This document shows, one piece after another, positions 8,761-17,081 of a DNA stretch of 64,000 bases. This DNA comes from JAQVYB01 sp964490935 (GTDB taxonomy: Bacteria; Verrucomicrobiota; Kiritimatiellia; RZYC01), in contig CAZBEO010000001.1 of NCBI GenBank assembly GCA_964490935.1, positions 1 through 64,000 on the forward strand. Direction: 5' to 3'. Position 1 is the stretch's first letter, and each line of letters opens with the position of its first letter. A program made the translations under genes and the position numbers. The notes beneath the pieces were generated by a model. The model made no database searches, was not told where the DNA came from, and saw nothing but the letters and a program-made list of their open reading frames with translations.

Positions 8761-9744
8761 CTAATAGGCGGTAATCGCGTGCAGACGATCGTTAAACCGG
8801 GCCTGATACTCTTTTCTGGCGTCCGCACATAGAAAGGAGCGTTCAACCAGCTCGTTCACCTCTTTTTGGCGGATCGAAAACAAATTCATGATGTTTTCAG
8901 CGCGCTGGGAGGGTAACGCGAAACGCCGAGCAAGTTCCACAAAGTCCGGAGCGCCATAGAACCCGTTTTTCGTAAAAAAATCACCCTCATACGCATCAAA
9001 CAAGTCAAGGGCGAGACGGGATTCACCAGGCAAATGCAGCGAAGTGCAGAGCAAGTCATAGGCAGGACTCAGCACATAATCGCCCTGCCCGGTTTGAACC
9101 AGTGAAAAATTCTTAAAATGCGCATCGCCATTTGAAAAAATATAATTAAAGCAGATCAACCGAAACAGTTTTTCGATTTCCGTCTTATAAGCAGCACAAT
9201 ACGTTCCGAGCAAACGCCCCAGTTCTTCGTAACTGCCATCATACTTGTAGTTCCGTCCGGCATCAGGACTGCGTCCGGAAAGCTGACAAAAATCCTCCTG
9301 GGCGATTTTCTGACCATCAGGATTCCGATCAAACCGCTTAATCAGATAGGCCGGTTCCCCGTCGATCAATTCAACACAGGCATTCGGAGGAGTTGCGATA
9401 CCAAAAAGCTGTTCTGCAATCTGCATCGTCAAATGCTCATTGGCAGGCACATCCCGCACAAAGGCAGGCAGCGGTACAGAGGGTATGGGCTTAAGGATAT
9501 ACTCGCCATCCCTTTCTGTTGGGCGCAATACCCCGCCACGTTCCAGCTTAAGTGAAATTTTATCCTGAACCCCCGAAATCGACATATGTTCCACATGGTC
9601 TGCACGAAACGTAATCACATCCGATCGCGTGAAATTCAAACGATGCGGAAATTTCCGGTTGCCGCCGGCCAGCCGGGTTCGCGCGGCGGGAGCATATCCC
9701 TCCCGCTCAGTGGGCTTCAGGCAACTGCGACATACCACCTTCAT
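8761..9744 (-). CDS. hipT: HipA-family toxin kinase, HipT-like
   Basis: A 327-residue HipA-fold Ser/Thr kinase starting at MKVVCRSCLK. The N-terminal HipA subdomain is absent and is encoded by the preceding gene. Visible motifs are SISGVQ at residues 55-60 (the Gly-rich/autophosphorylation loop; in E. coli HipT the serines of an SIS motif are autophosphorylated), KRFDR (136-140), the catalytic loop NGDAHFKN (205-212, Asp207) and the DFG-equivalent PAYD (227-230). A CxxC pair sits at residues 5-8. Characterised HipA kinases phosphorylate GltX and characterised HipT phosphorylates TrpS; the target here is unknown. It starts 4 bp after the HipS-like stop, with GAGGGGG upstream. Confidence 0.85.
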   Translation of the reverse strand: MKVVCRSCLKPTEREGYAPAARTRLAGGNRKFPHRLNFTRSDVITFRADHVEHMSISGVQDKISLKLERGGVLRPTERDGEYILKPIPSVPLPAFVRDVPANEHLTMQIAEQLFGIATPPNACVELIDGEPAYLIKRFDRNPDGQKIAQEDFCQLSGRSPDAGRNYKYDGSYEELGRLLGTYCAAYKTEIEKLFRLICFNYIFSNGDAHFKNFSLVQTGQGDYVLSPAYDLLCTSLHLPGESRLALDLFDAYEGDFFTKNGFYGAPDFVELARRFALPSQRAENIMNLFSIRQKEVNELVERSFLCADARKEYQARFNDRLHAITAY

Positions 9745-9748
9745 TCCT

Positions 9749-10078
9749 TTATTCCCCCTCGATCTCATGCACGGTAACAGGACCAATCACATCATCCTGT
9801 GCCGTCTTTAGCAAACGGCCAAACAAGTCGTTTTCATCAATTTTCAGCATCCGGCATTGCAGTTGCATCATCGCCCCCTCGGCCAGCAGTCCCGAAAAAA
9901 AGGAAAACAGGTTCGGTGATTCGTACGGTTTATCCACACGCTTAGGCAGCGTCAGACTGACCTGCGGACAGTCCAGACGCCGGACATAATCCGGCTCATA
10001 ACAAAAGCGGAATCCTCTGTCCGTTTCCTCCAACACGCCAGCTCGAATACCATTTACTCTGACCTCGCCTCTTCTCAT
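9749..10078 (-). CDS. hipS: HipA N-terminal subdomain protein, HipS-like antitoxin
   Basis: A 109-residue protein that is the free-standing HipA N-terminal subdomain 1. It reads RGEVRVNGIRAGVLEE with an FSFFSGLLAEGAM segment, where HipA has the conserved ..PFFENLLPEG.. motif. In full-length HipA this piece is fused to the kinase; a separate gene between hipB and the kinase is the hallmark of the tripartite HipBST arrangement, in which HipS (not HipB) neutralises HipT. Gene order hipB-hipS-hipT, 13 bp and 4 bp gaps and size all fit. Antitoxin function here is inferred from that family. Confidence 0.8.
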   Translation of the reverse strand: MRRGEVRVNGIRAGVLEETDRGFRFCYEPDYVRRLDCPQVSLTLPKRVDKPYESPNLFSFFSGLLAEGAMMQLQCRMLKIDENDLFGRLLKTAQDDVIGPVTVHEIEGE

Positions 10079-10091
10079 TCAGCAATCCCGC

Positions 10092-10304
10092 TCACTCAGG
10101 TTGTTTTTTCACATCAATGCGCAACTCCAGTCCAAGCGCATCAGCCATTTTACACAGAATCTGCAACGAAGGATTTCCCTTCCCCGACTCGATATTACTC
10201 AGAGTATGCACCGAAACGCCGCTCAATTCCGCCACCGTTCTCTGATCAACACCCAAAATATGACGCCGTTCAGCGATCCGGCACCCTAATTCTTCCTGAT
10301 TCAC
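10092..10304 (-). CDS. hipB: HipB-like HTH (Xre/Cro) autorepressor
   Basis: A 70-residue Xre/Cro-type helix-turn-helix protein. The HTH covers roughly residues 8-62 (RTVAELSGVSVHTLSNIESG, then NPSLQILCKMADALGLEL). The start is a GTG at 10304 with CAGGAG seven bases upstream; no ATG is available at this position. It is the first gene of a three-gene operon with HipS- and HipT-like products. Two copies of a TTCATTA-x2-GTGAA element lie 18 and 80 bp upstream of the start codon and are the likely operators, giving autoregulation as in other hip loci. Confidence 0.85.
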   Translation of the reverse strand: MNQEELGCRIAERRHILGVDQRTVAELSGVSVHTLSNIESGKGNPSLQILCKMADALGLELRIDVKKQPE

Positions 10305-10321
10305 AAATCACTCCTGTTTTA

Positions 10322-10397
10322 TTCATTAAAGTGAAAACATACGCCGCCGAACCAAGTATATCAAGCGACTCTATTAAGTTTTATTCATTATTGTGAA
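10322..10397. promoter_or_regulatory. Paired HipB operator-like elements
   Basis: TTCATTAAAGTGAA at 10322-10335 and TTCATTATTGTGAA at 10384-10397 share TTCATTAxxGTGAA and the flanking GTTTTA. Each is an imperfect palindrome (TTCA...TGAA arms). They are 62 bp apart start to start, close to six helical turns, so two HipB dimers would sit on the same DNA face. Both lie in the only intergenic space upstream of hipB, which points to autorepression, possibly with looping. Binding is inferred. Confidence 0.6.
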
Positions 10398-10565
10398 TTT
10401 TTTAACAACATAAAATTCCCGCTCACCTTTTCTCCCGCTCCCTTGCGCCTCTGCGCCCTTTCCTTATAATTTCTCCGCTCCGCCTGTCGTTCAGTCCGTG
10501 GTTAAAATTTGCGTAAAAAATAAATTTATGAGAGACAGTAGTCTTGGTTAAGGGAAGGGAAGGAA

Positions 10566-11546
10566 ATGGACTTAACACTCTTTGTGACCTATCGCTGTAA
10601 TGCCCGGTGCATCATGTGCAATATCTGGCAGCATCCCTCGGTGTTATCCGACGAAATCACACCTGAACTCCTTTCCCGCCAATTACCGGATCATGCATTC
10701 AACAAGATTACTCTATCCGGCGGTGAACCGACTCTGCGTTCCGATTTGCTGGAGATCGTTCGTGTTTTACAGCCCAAGCCGCGCCGCATCGAAGTCATCA
10801 GCAACGGACTAAAACCCGACAAGCTCATCGAAATCGCCACGCAGTATCCCAAGACTATCTTCCGTATCAGCCTGGATGGACTCGCCGCCGTTCACGACGA
10901 AATGCGGGGAACCCCCGGCGCATACGAGCTGGCCATGCGGTCCATCAACGAACTCCTGCGCCTCGGCGTGACCAACATAGGCCTCTCTCTGACGCTCGGT
11001 GAAAAAAACCTGGCCGACCTGATGCCTCTCTACCAACTCGCCTGCACCCTCGGCATTGAGATGTCCGTCACCGTCCCGCATAATTCCTTTTACTTTCACA
11101 AAGAGGATAACGCCATCGCCGATCAACCCGCCTGGGCCGCTGAATTCAGAAAGTACATCCGCGCCCTGTTGCACTCGAAACGCTCTTCACTGAAACTGCG
11201 CGTGAAAGATTGGTTTCGCGCCTACCTGAGTTACGGGCTGTTGCTTCACGTCCTTCAGGAAACCCGACCACTCCCCTGCTCCGCCGCCGATGCCTTCTGT
11301 TTCATCGACCCTTCCGGCGATGTCATGCCCTGTCACGGGATGGCAAAAAAAATGAGCATGGGCAACCTGAACGAACAGCCCTTTGAAGCCATCATGCACT
11401 CCGATCTGTCGGGCCAAGCGCACAAGGCCGTCGCCGCCTGTCAAAACCGCTGCTGGATGATGTGTACCGCCGTGCCCATGATGAAGAAGAACCTGGTTCG
11501 GGTCTTGTGGTGGATCGCAAAAAACAAATGGACTACCGATTTTTAA
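10566..11546 (+). CDS. Radical SAM/SPASM-like protein
   Basis: A 326-residue radical S-adenosylmethionine protein. The [4Fe-4S] motif CNARCIMC (CxxxCxxC) is at residues 12-19, and the SAM-binding GGE motif is in ITLSGGEPTLRSDL near residues 55-68. The C-terminus is Cys-rich (PCHGMAKK, then CQNRCWMMC), like a SPASM/twitch auxiliary cluster domain. GGGAAGGAA precedes the ATG. Members of this family sit in glycan or peptide-modification loci; the substrate cannot be predicted and no precursor peptide was seen nearby. A hairpin with a T-run 51 bp past its stop serves as terminator. Confidence 0.8.
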   Translation: MDLTLFVTYRCNARCIMCNIWQHPSVLSDEITPELLSRQLPDHAFNKITLSGGEPTLRSDLLEIVRVLQPKPRRIEVISNGLKPDKLIEIATQYPKTIFRISLDGLAAVHDEMRGTPGAYELAMRSINELLRLGVTNIGLSLTLGEKNLADLMPLYQLACTLGIEMSVTVPHNSFYFHKEDNAIADQPAWAAEFRKYIRALLHSKRSSLKLRVKDWFRAYLSYGLLLHVLQETRPLPCSAADAFCFIDPSGDVMPCHGMAKKMSMGNLNEQPFEAIMHSDLSGQAHKAVAACQNRCWMMCTAVPMMKKNLVRVLWWIAKNKWTTDF

Positions 11547-11596
11547 CTACGAAACACAAGAAAACCGTGAAATAAAGGCAAACAGACGCAGCTTTT

Positions 11597-11630
11597 GGGA
11601 GGGACATTGTCCCCAATGTCCTTTTGTTTT
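11597..11630 (+). terminator. Rho-independent terminator built from a repeat (copy A)
   Basis: Perfect 8-bp arms GGACATTG and CAATGTCC enclose a TCCC loop and are followed by TTTTGTTTT. It lies 51 bp past the radical SAM stop on the same strand. The head GGGAG and the loop are shared with other repeat copies in the window while the stem bases differ. Confidence 0.75.
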
Positions 11631-11693
11631 TCCCCAGCTCATTCCTTTCTTCTCCTTTTCTCAGCGCTCAGGCTGTGCGCTCACTCTCCGCAT

Positions 11694-11720
11694 GGCCCGT
11701 GAGGCCACGGGCCCTCCCGC
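11694..11720 (-). repeat. GGGAG-hairpin repeat, copy B
   Basis: On the minus strand it reads GGGAG, an 8-bp arm GGCCCGTG, loop GCCT and arm CACGGGCC. About 20 bp beyond the hairpin (ATGCGGAGAGTGAGCGC) match the flank of copy C at 58211-58253, so the two are copies of one longer element. Confidence 0.75.
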
Positions 11721-11857
11721 TAAGGACATTCTCCTCAACGCCTTCCATTCGTAGTTCTCTTCATTCGTTGAAAAATACCGCATCCGTAGTTCAACCAGTT
11801 TGGTTACGGCTACGCTTTTTCGTGCCTTTCGCGTGTTTCGTAGTGGCTCTCTTCTCC

Positions 11858-12703
11858 CTATGCCGGCCAATGGCAATTCACCGAAGTAGACGTATACTTT
11901 TTCCGTGGCTCCCCTTCCGCCTCATATAGCTCATAGGAAAGCTCCGGCGGCATTCGGTAGGCACCATTCCATCCTTTTTCCAGACGGCGGAGAAGGGTAA
12001 TGACAGGCTTGGCAATAGTCATCCAACGCGGACGGCGTGCATGCAGTTGCGCCAATTCCTGCTTTGCACGATCGCTCACGCCCAAATTTTTCCCCGTAAC
12101 CGTAAATGCCGCTAGGTACGCCGGAAGATACCTCGTTTTTGCTCCGCCCTGAAGCGCGCGCAGAAAAAAATCGTTCTCTCCGGCACAACGCAGGTTCGGC
12201 TTAAACCGTAGACCCGCATCCCAGATCCGCCGACGAAAAAACATTCCGCACGTCAGCACGTGCAGGCAGTCATTGAGCAGATACAATTTACGAAACGGTT
12301 CTCCCTTTCTCACACAAATCAACCGGTTGTCCGTGTCCACCACCAGCGAATCACCATAGACAATATCCGCGCTCGGATATTGCTCGAAAGCAACCTTCAC
12401 CTTCTCCAGCGTCCCGGGCAGGTACTGCTCGTCCGCATTTAACCAAGAAAAATATTCGCCAGAGGCGCGGGAAAAGCCCTTGTTCAGCGCATCGTACATG
12501 CCGGAATCCGGCTCACTCGACCAGGCCAGTCCACGGCGGTTTTGCAACCAAGCCACGGTGCCATCGGTGGAGGCCGCATCCACAACAAGATGCTCCGATG
12601 AAGCGGCGGCCGAAGCCTGATCGCATACCGACGCGCAGCAGCGCGACAGCATTTCCACGCTGTTGCAACTGGGGGTTGCAATGCTGAAGCCCATTTGGTT
12701 CAT
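11858..12703 (-). CDS. Glycosyltransferase family 2 (WcaA/colanic-type)
   Basis: A 281-residue GT-A fold protein starting at MNQMGFSIATPSCNS, the start that fits the family; it lies 5 bp after the upstream gene's stop. Motifs are FSIATPSCNS (beta1), VVDAASTDGT (donor-binding), EPDSGMYDALNKG (residues roughly 68-80) and the metal-binding WLNADEQYL. The combination SxPDxGxYDAxNKGixxAxGe is diagnostic of the colanic-acid/putative-colanic GT2 group. It is the last of four closely packed or overlapping genes (14.6-11.9 kb region: GT4, methyltransferase, GT4, GT2) and probably adds one sugar to the repeat unit. Donor and linkage unknown. Confidence 0.85.
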   Translation of the reverse strand: MNQMGFSIATPSCNSVEMLSRCCASVCDQASAAASSEHLVVDAASTDGTVAWLQNRRGLAWSSEPDSGMYDALNKGFSRASGEYFSWLNADEQYLPGTLEKVKVAFEQYPSADIVYGDSLVVDTDNRLICVRKGEPFRKLYLLNDCLHVLTCGMFFRRRIWDAGLRFKPNLRCAGENDFFLRALQGGAKTRYLPAYLAAFTVTGKNLGVSDRAKQELAQLHARRPRWMTIAKPVITLLRRLEKGWNGAYRMPPELSYELYEAEGEPRKKYTSTSVNCHWPA

Positions 12704-12708
12704 GGCAT

Positions 12709-13728
12709 TCAAAGCACGCTCTGATAGATGTCCAGATACGCTTTTGCGACCTCCCGCCAAGTGCCTACGGGAAAGGTCTGCGTCCCGGGCATACGCCGCG
12801 CCTCCTGATAAAATCCGCGCAACCGTTCTGTGGCGTCGGCTCGGCGCAGGTTGGCATAAGCAATCCGCGAAGAGGGCGGATACGATTTGCGAGCCCAAGG
12901 TTTATCCGCCAACAACAACGGAAGCCCGGCGGCAGCCGCCTCATACACAGCAATACAGCCGCTCTCATACTCGCTGCAAAGAACAAACCCACCTGCACCA
13001 GTCATCCATTGAATTTTTTCTTCTTCCGAAACAAATCCCGCGTATCGAACCGTCACGCCATCCACTTCCTTCAAGAAGGCCTGAAAATAAGGATCGCCCT
13101 GGGCATATGGCTTGCCTGCAAACACCACAGGTACGCCGCACTGCCGCGCCGTGCGGGCCAGCTCCACGTTGTTCTTGCGGGAATGAATGGTGGCCAGCGA
13201 AAACAAATAATCGCCCGGACCCCCTTCCCGCACCAACGCCTTCAGCGATTCTTCCGGCAACCCGTGAGGCACCACATGGCACCGCGCCGCCGGCACATTA
13301 AACAATCGTCGAGCGGTTTCGCCCTCGTGAGCCACAATCGTCACATAGGCATCCACCAGTTGATATACGTCCCATCCAAGCCGTTCAACAAAACCTCTGA
13401 GACCCTTCTTCAGCACCGCAATCAGCACCTTCTGCACCATACGTGCCGTGCGGGAACGTGAGGCTGTGGAGTCCAGTATGTCGGTAAAAACCACCCGATA
13501 TCCCTTTTCACGGGCCAAAAACACGTTCAAGGTGGGGGGGCGTCCAAAATAATGAATCACATCCGCCTCGATGCGCGGCTCCCACCACGCATCCATGATC
13601 ACATTCACCCCGATGGAACGAAGAGCCTCCGCCAGCGATTCGATCATGTTCTGGCAACCTCCATGCGCAAGATAGAACGGGAGCGAATGGGAAAATATGA
13701 CGGATAAGGATGAAGGATTGCGGTTCAT
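12709..13728 (-). CDS. Glycosyltransferase family 4
   Basis: A 339-residue GT-B glycosyltransferase. The N-terminal half reads SVIFSHSLPFYLAHGGCQNM (acceptor side). The C-terminal half has LFSLATIHSRKNNVELARTA and the donor motif LCSEYESGCIAVYEAAAAGLPLLL (near residues 250-275), equal to the GT4 E(x7)E signature with its two acidic residues. AAGGAACC precedes the ATG. It lies 45 bp downstream of the methyltransferase and ends 5 bp before the GT2 start, so it belongs to the same transcript. Confidence 0.85.
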   Translation of the reverse strand: MNRNPSSLSVIFSHSLPFYLAHGGCQNMIESLAEALRSIGVNVIMDAWWEPRIEADVIHYFGRPPTLNVFLAREKGYRVVFTDILDSTASRSRTARMVQKVLIAVLKKGLRGFVERLGWDVYQLVDAYVTIVAHEGETARRLFNVPAARCHVVPHGLPEESLKALVREGGPGDYLFSLATIHSRKNNVELARTARQCGVPVVFAGKPYAQGDPYFQAFLKEVDGVTVRYAGFVSEEEKIQWMTGAGGFVLCSEYESGCIAVYEAAAAGLPLLLADKPWARKSYPPSSRIAYANLRRADATERLRGFYQEARRMPGTQTFPVGTWREVAKAYLDIYQSVL

Positions 13729-13773
13729 ACAACGGTTCCTTTAAAGATGCGGGGTTGGCAGTCCTGGCGGCAT

Positions 13774-14643
13774 TCAAACGGGTGGCCTGCGCACCACGAA
13801 GCACAACATATGCCCATACGTTTGCAGCGGAAGGATGGCCTGCAGCATGCGACCCAACCAGGTCAATTGAACTCCGCCCACCTCTTCATTCCAGCAGGCG
13901 CCCAGCCGCCCGAAATTATGCAGAATGCCTTCGCCCGCAAAGGAGGCAAATTCCCGCTCCAACAAAAACCCCGCCTCCCCGACAAATCCTCTCATTTGCG
14001 TGCGGTTGAACTCATATTGAAAAAAACACCAGCCGTCTTCACTGCACGAAAACTGCGGGAACCAATCACGGCGGCAACCGGCGCGCGCCTCATGAAGCGG
14101 GCGACCGCCTCCGCCCGCCTTACCCATCCAGCGGCGAACCGAGGGCCGAGCTTTCAACCAAAGCAGCGGATGGCCCAGCGTGCGAATGGTCCGACGCAAT
14201 CCCCCGCCATGCGGAACCGTGATGATGGCGATGCCTCCCGGCTTCAGGATGCGGTGAAACTCCTTCAGCGCCCGAACCGGACCTTCCGGCACATGCTCCA
14301 CCGATCCCAGGGCCACCAGCGAACCGAAGGTCTGATCAGGAAAAGACGTGTACTGCATGTCGCCGCTGACGAACGGGACGCCGGGAATCTCCTGTCGGGC
14401 GCGGGCGCAGAGTGCCTCACTCCAGTCCAGCCCGGTCGTCTCCCATCCTTGTTTTTTAAACCACGCGCACCATCGCCCCGAGCCGCATCCGGCCTCCAGA
14501 ACAGGCTGATGAGAGGGAAGTAGCTCCCTAAACAACGGAGTGATTCCATATGAATCACATTTGTCAATCTGCTTATCAAGCGACATAGCAAGGAATCCTA
14601 TCTCAAAGATTCTGCTAACCTCTCTATTTGTTTGTTCTGTCAT
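13774..14643 (-). CDS. Class I SAM-dependent methyltransferase
   Basis: A 289-residue Rossmann methyltransferase. Motif I is VLEAGCGSGRW (near residues 48-58), motif II TTGLDWSEALC, motif IV LVALGSVEHVPEG and post-motif IV LKPGGIAIITVPHGGG. These match the Methyltransf_11/25 group often found in O-antigen and capsule clusters, where such enzymes methylate sugars or cap the chain. Its ATG overlaps the stop of the upstream glycosyltransferase by four bases (ATGA). The substrate is unknown; a glycan is inferred from context. Confidence 0.8.
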   Translation of the reverse strand: MTEQTNREVSRIFEIGFLAMSLDKQIDKCDSYGITPLFRELLPSHQPVLEAGCGSGRWCAWFKKQGWETTGLDWSEALCARARQEIPGVPFVSGDMQYTSFPDQTFGSLVALGSVEHVPEGPVRALKEFHRILKPGGIAIITVPHGGGLRRTIRTLGHPLLWLKARPSVRRWMGKAGGGGRPLHEARAGCRRDWFPQFSCSEDGWCFFQYEFNRTQMRGFVGEAGFLLEREFASFAGEGILHNFGRLGACWNEEVGGVQLTWLGRMLQAILPLQTYGHMLCFVVRRPPV

Positions 14644-15800
14644 GAACTCCTTTCCCGAGACAGCATGTCATATAACATTTGATATTGTGATATCACTGTA
14701 TCCGGGTTGCATAGTGACATGACATGTTCACGTCCACTGTTCAAGTAGCTTGCCTCGGGTCCTCTTACGTAGGCTTGATCTAGAGCATTGGCCATATCAA
14801 TTGCAGAATATCCATTGCACCCGAAGCCATAATCTCCATTGTTTAAACAATACACGCAACCTTTCGCCTGATGTGTAAAGACAACGGGCTTCATCATTAA
14901 TGCTGCTTCACATACAGACATGCCAAACGATTCTTCAAGGGATGGATGAAAATATAGCCGGGAATTTCGAATTTCTTCAAGACATTCACCGTGTGGAATA
15001 TTACCAAGAAATTGTACGCCATCAATGACACCCGAAGCAGTAGCCCATTGACAGGCCGGGCCATTTTCTTCTAACCCCGGTCCCATCAAGTGATATACGG
15101 CCCGTGGATGATTGCACAAAAACAACTGAAAAGCTCTCAACGCATTTTTCACATTTTTCAATCGGCTCCAATTTAACGCACTGCAAATAACTCGTGATGA
15201 TGAACCAGGGCAATTTTCAGGCATGACCTGCACCTGTTCCGACCTGAAACAATTAGAAATTGACGAAACTGATCGTCCGGTCACCCGGGCAACAAACGAA
15301 GCAATGTACGGTGATACGGCGGATAGGTGCGTGGCCCGCCGCATAACATACAGCGCAATCAGAAAATTCACACAAAATGACAAAGGGAAACGTATCCAAA
15401 CCCGTGCCGCATGATCATGAACGGTCAGAAGAAACGGCCGGCCGAAGCGGATTGCGCCCAAGGCATATTCATATGTCCAGTTAACATGGATCACATCGGG
15501 TTTAGATTCAGCCAATGCCCGGGCAAGCAGCTCCGCCTCCTGTCTGTACAAGTCCCGGCACATGCCCCGCAAGCGGCGGCGAACCGACCAGACGCGGAGA
15601 CTACCCCCCGCCCAACTCTTTATTGGAACCGATTGATCCGGTATTAACGTGATAACATCTGTTTCCATTTTTCGCGACACACGCTCGCAAATATAGTTCG
15701 TCACATTATACCCACCCATTCCTGTGGGCAATGTGCTTCCAGACACCAAAAAGGATTTCAAGGCACAAAGGTCTATCGGCGATAAAATCGTTACACGCAT
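14640..15800 (-). CDS. Glycosyltransferase family 4
   Basis: A 386-residue GT-B glycosyltransferase. The N-terminal acceptor loop reads GSTLPTGMGGYNVTNYICERV (GG loop), then DVIHVNWTYEYALGAIRFGR. The C-terminal Rossmann half has VICSALNWSRLKNVKNALRA and the donor-binding motif LYFHPSLEESFGMSVCEAALMMKPVV, the complete E(x7)E signature of GT4. It overlaps the upstream TagB/F-like gene by 10 bp and the downstream methyltransferase by 4 bp, so all three are co-translated. The gene is AT-richer than the flagellar and metabolic genes of the window. Specificity unknown. Confidence 0.85.
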   Translation of the reverse strand: MRVTILSPIDLCALKSFLVSGSTLPTGMGGYNVTNYICERVSRKMETDVITLIPDQSVPIKSWAGGSLRVWSVRRRLRGMCRDLYRQEAELLARALAESKPDVIHVNWTYEYALGAIRFGRPFLLTVHDHAARVWIRFPLSFCVNFLIALYVMRRATHLSAVSPYIASFVARVTGRSVSSISNCFRSEQVQVMPENCPGSSSRVICSALNWSRLKNVKNALRAFQLFLCNHPRAVYHLMGPGLEENGPACQWATASGVIDGVQFLGNIPHGECLEEIRNSRLYFHPSLEESFGMSVCEAALMMKPVVFTHQAKGCVYCLNNGDYGFGCNGYSAIDMANALDQAYVRGPEASYLNSGREHVMSLCNPDTVISQYQMLYDMLSRERSS

Positions 15801-17020
15801 GGCGTGTCCCTCAGATACTGTTCAGTTGACCAGCCGTTCAGAGACCTCCACAACCTTTCCGCCCCACCCCCCTCCGGATAAGCATGAAAGAGGTCTCGAA
15901 CAAACACGCGTTTCGTCTGATAACTCGGATCTTCCTGTCCCCGAAGTACTTGATCAATCGTGGTTATCAATTCATCTGCTGTTTTTACTATTGGGCCGGG
16001 AAATAGTCGTTCATAGTCATAAAGAAACCCTCGTTGATTTTGATAGTCGGCAAGATCATGGGCAAAGCTGATAATCGGCCTGTTAAGCAGTAAATAATCC
16101 ACCCAAATTCCGGAGTAGTCTGATATTAAAACAGCGCTATTTCGAAGTAAAACCAGCGAATCCAAAATCGTCTCTCGACTCAACTCCACGATGTCCTCAT
16201 CGTATGAAATTCCTGTATAGGCCGTTTTGCCAATGTGCGGGCGTATACCCAAAACGGCATTATTCTTTTTTAGAACAGAAGAAAGCACCTTGATTTCGTC
16301 TGTTGAAAACGAATAGATCCCTTTGAGGCCCTCTTCGGACTGCTCATGATTTCCACGGAAAGTCGGCGCATACAGAACTAATCGGCGTCCAGCAAGTATA
16401 GCAAGAAGCTTCTCCTCCTGCTCCTTCTGCTTGCCAGATAGTTCAACCGCGGGCACGAGCCAGTCATTCCGAGGGTATCCTGTGCAAAGTATACGATGAT
16501 AATCTACTCCAAACGAGAGCGACATCATCGCCCGATCCACAGGAGATGAACTAATGTAACGAAAAATGCTGAATGCTTTGCGAAAAGATTTTCTCTCAAC
16601 CTCTTCGTAAGTGAATCCAACTCGTTTTATAGGAATGCCATGCCATAAGTTTAGAAACAAGTGCTGCCCAAGTGCCAGCCGACGCCAATACCACTCTCCA
16701 GCCCCCTGCTCCACTACGATATTCGGGCTTCGAAGGAGCAGCCACAAGCCACGAATGCTCTTTGTTCGTTCCATGGAATTCCTATGCATATCTTCCACTA
16801 ATCTCATATCTGAATTCGCCCCATAAAGAATACTTATTTGACCGCACTCTCTCTCACAGAGCCAGTCATGGAAGGCTTTTATGTTCCCACTAAAGAGATA
16901 ATGATCGCCTACGACAAACAGCCAGGCGTTGTCCTTTTTTGGAACAATCCTGTCGATTATCCAAATCACCTGCGCCCCGGCTTTTCGGAATATGGTTCTG
17001 AATATCACCAAGCTCTTCAT
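15791..17020 (-). CDS. CDP-glycerol glycerophosphotransferase family (TagB/TagF-like)
   Basis: A 409-residue protein from ATG 17020, which has GGGGAAGGA upstream; an in-frame TTG 15 bp earlier is the alternative. The TagB/TagF family motifs are present: NLWHGIPIKRVG near residues 124-135 (catalytic His in WHG), LYAPTFRG, and LISDYSGIWVDYLLLNRPII. Known members transfer a polyol-phosphate from a CDP-alcohol to a teichoic acid or capsule. The organism otherwise looks Gram-negative. Because the same locus encodes a cytidylyltransferase-PEP mutase and HEP-type phosphonate genes, a CMP-phosphonate donor is a plausible alternative to CDP-glycerol; this is inference. No CDP-glycerol-making tagD-only gene was seen. 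Confidence 0.85.
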   Translation of the reverse strand: MKSLVIFRTIFRKAGAQVIWIIDRIVPKKDNAWLFVVGDHYLFSGNIKAFHDWLCERECGQISILYGANSDMRLVEDMHRNSMERTKSIRGLWLLLRSPNIVVEQGAGEWYWRRLALGQHLFLNLWHGIPIKRVGFTYEEVERKSFRKAFSIFRYISSSPVDRAMMSLSFGVDYHRILCTGYPRNDWLVPAVELSGKQKEQEEKLLAILAGRRLVLYAPTFRGNHEQSEEGLKGIYSFSTDEIKVLSSVLKKNNAVLGIRPHIGKTAYTGISYDEDIVELSRETILDSLVLLRNSAVLISDYSGIWVDYLLLNRPIISFAHDLADYQNQRGFLYDYERLFPGPIVKTADELITTIDQVLRGQEDPSYQTKRVFVRDLFHAYPEGGGAERLWRSLNGWSTEQYLRDTPCV

Positions 17021-17081
17021 ATCATCCTTCCCCAAGGAATCATCCTGACTCGCCTACCAACAACTTGGCACCACACCAATG

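Larger units (their letters stand above)
11547..11857. other. Intergenic region with two hairpin repeats
   Basis: A 311-bp gap between the convergent radical SAM and GT2 genes. It contains no credible gene. It holds two members of the GGGAG-hairpin repeat family in opposite orientations (11597-11621 and 11694-11720); the first doubles as a terminator. The rest is pyrimidine-rich sequence without recognisable signals. Confidence 0.7.

Noticed and set aside
8759..8771. Small hairpin between the GT9 gene and hipT as a terminator
   Set aside because: Only 5-bp arms, overlaps the hipT stop codon and has no T-run.
17060..17080. TGGCAC sequence as a sigma-54 promoter
   Set aside because: No GC at the required 12-bp step, and no gene starts downstream on that strand.
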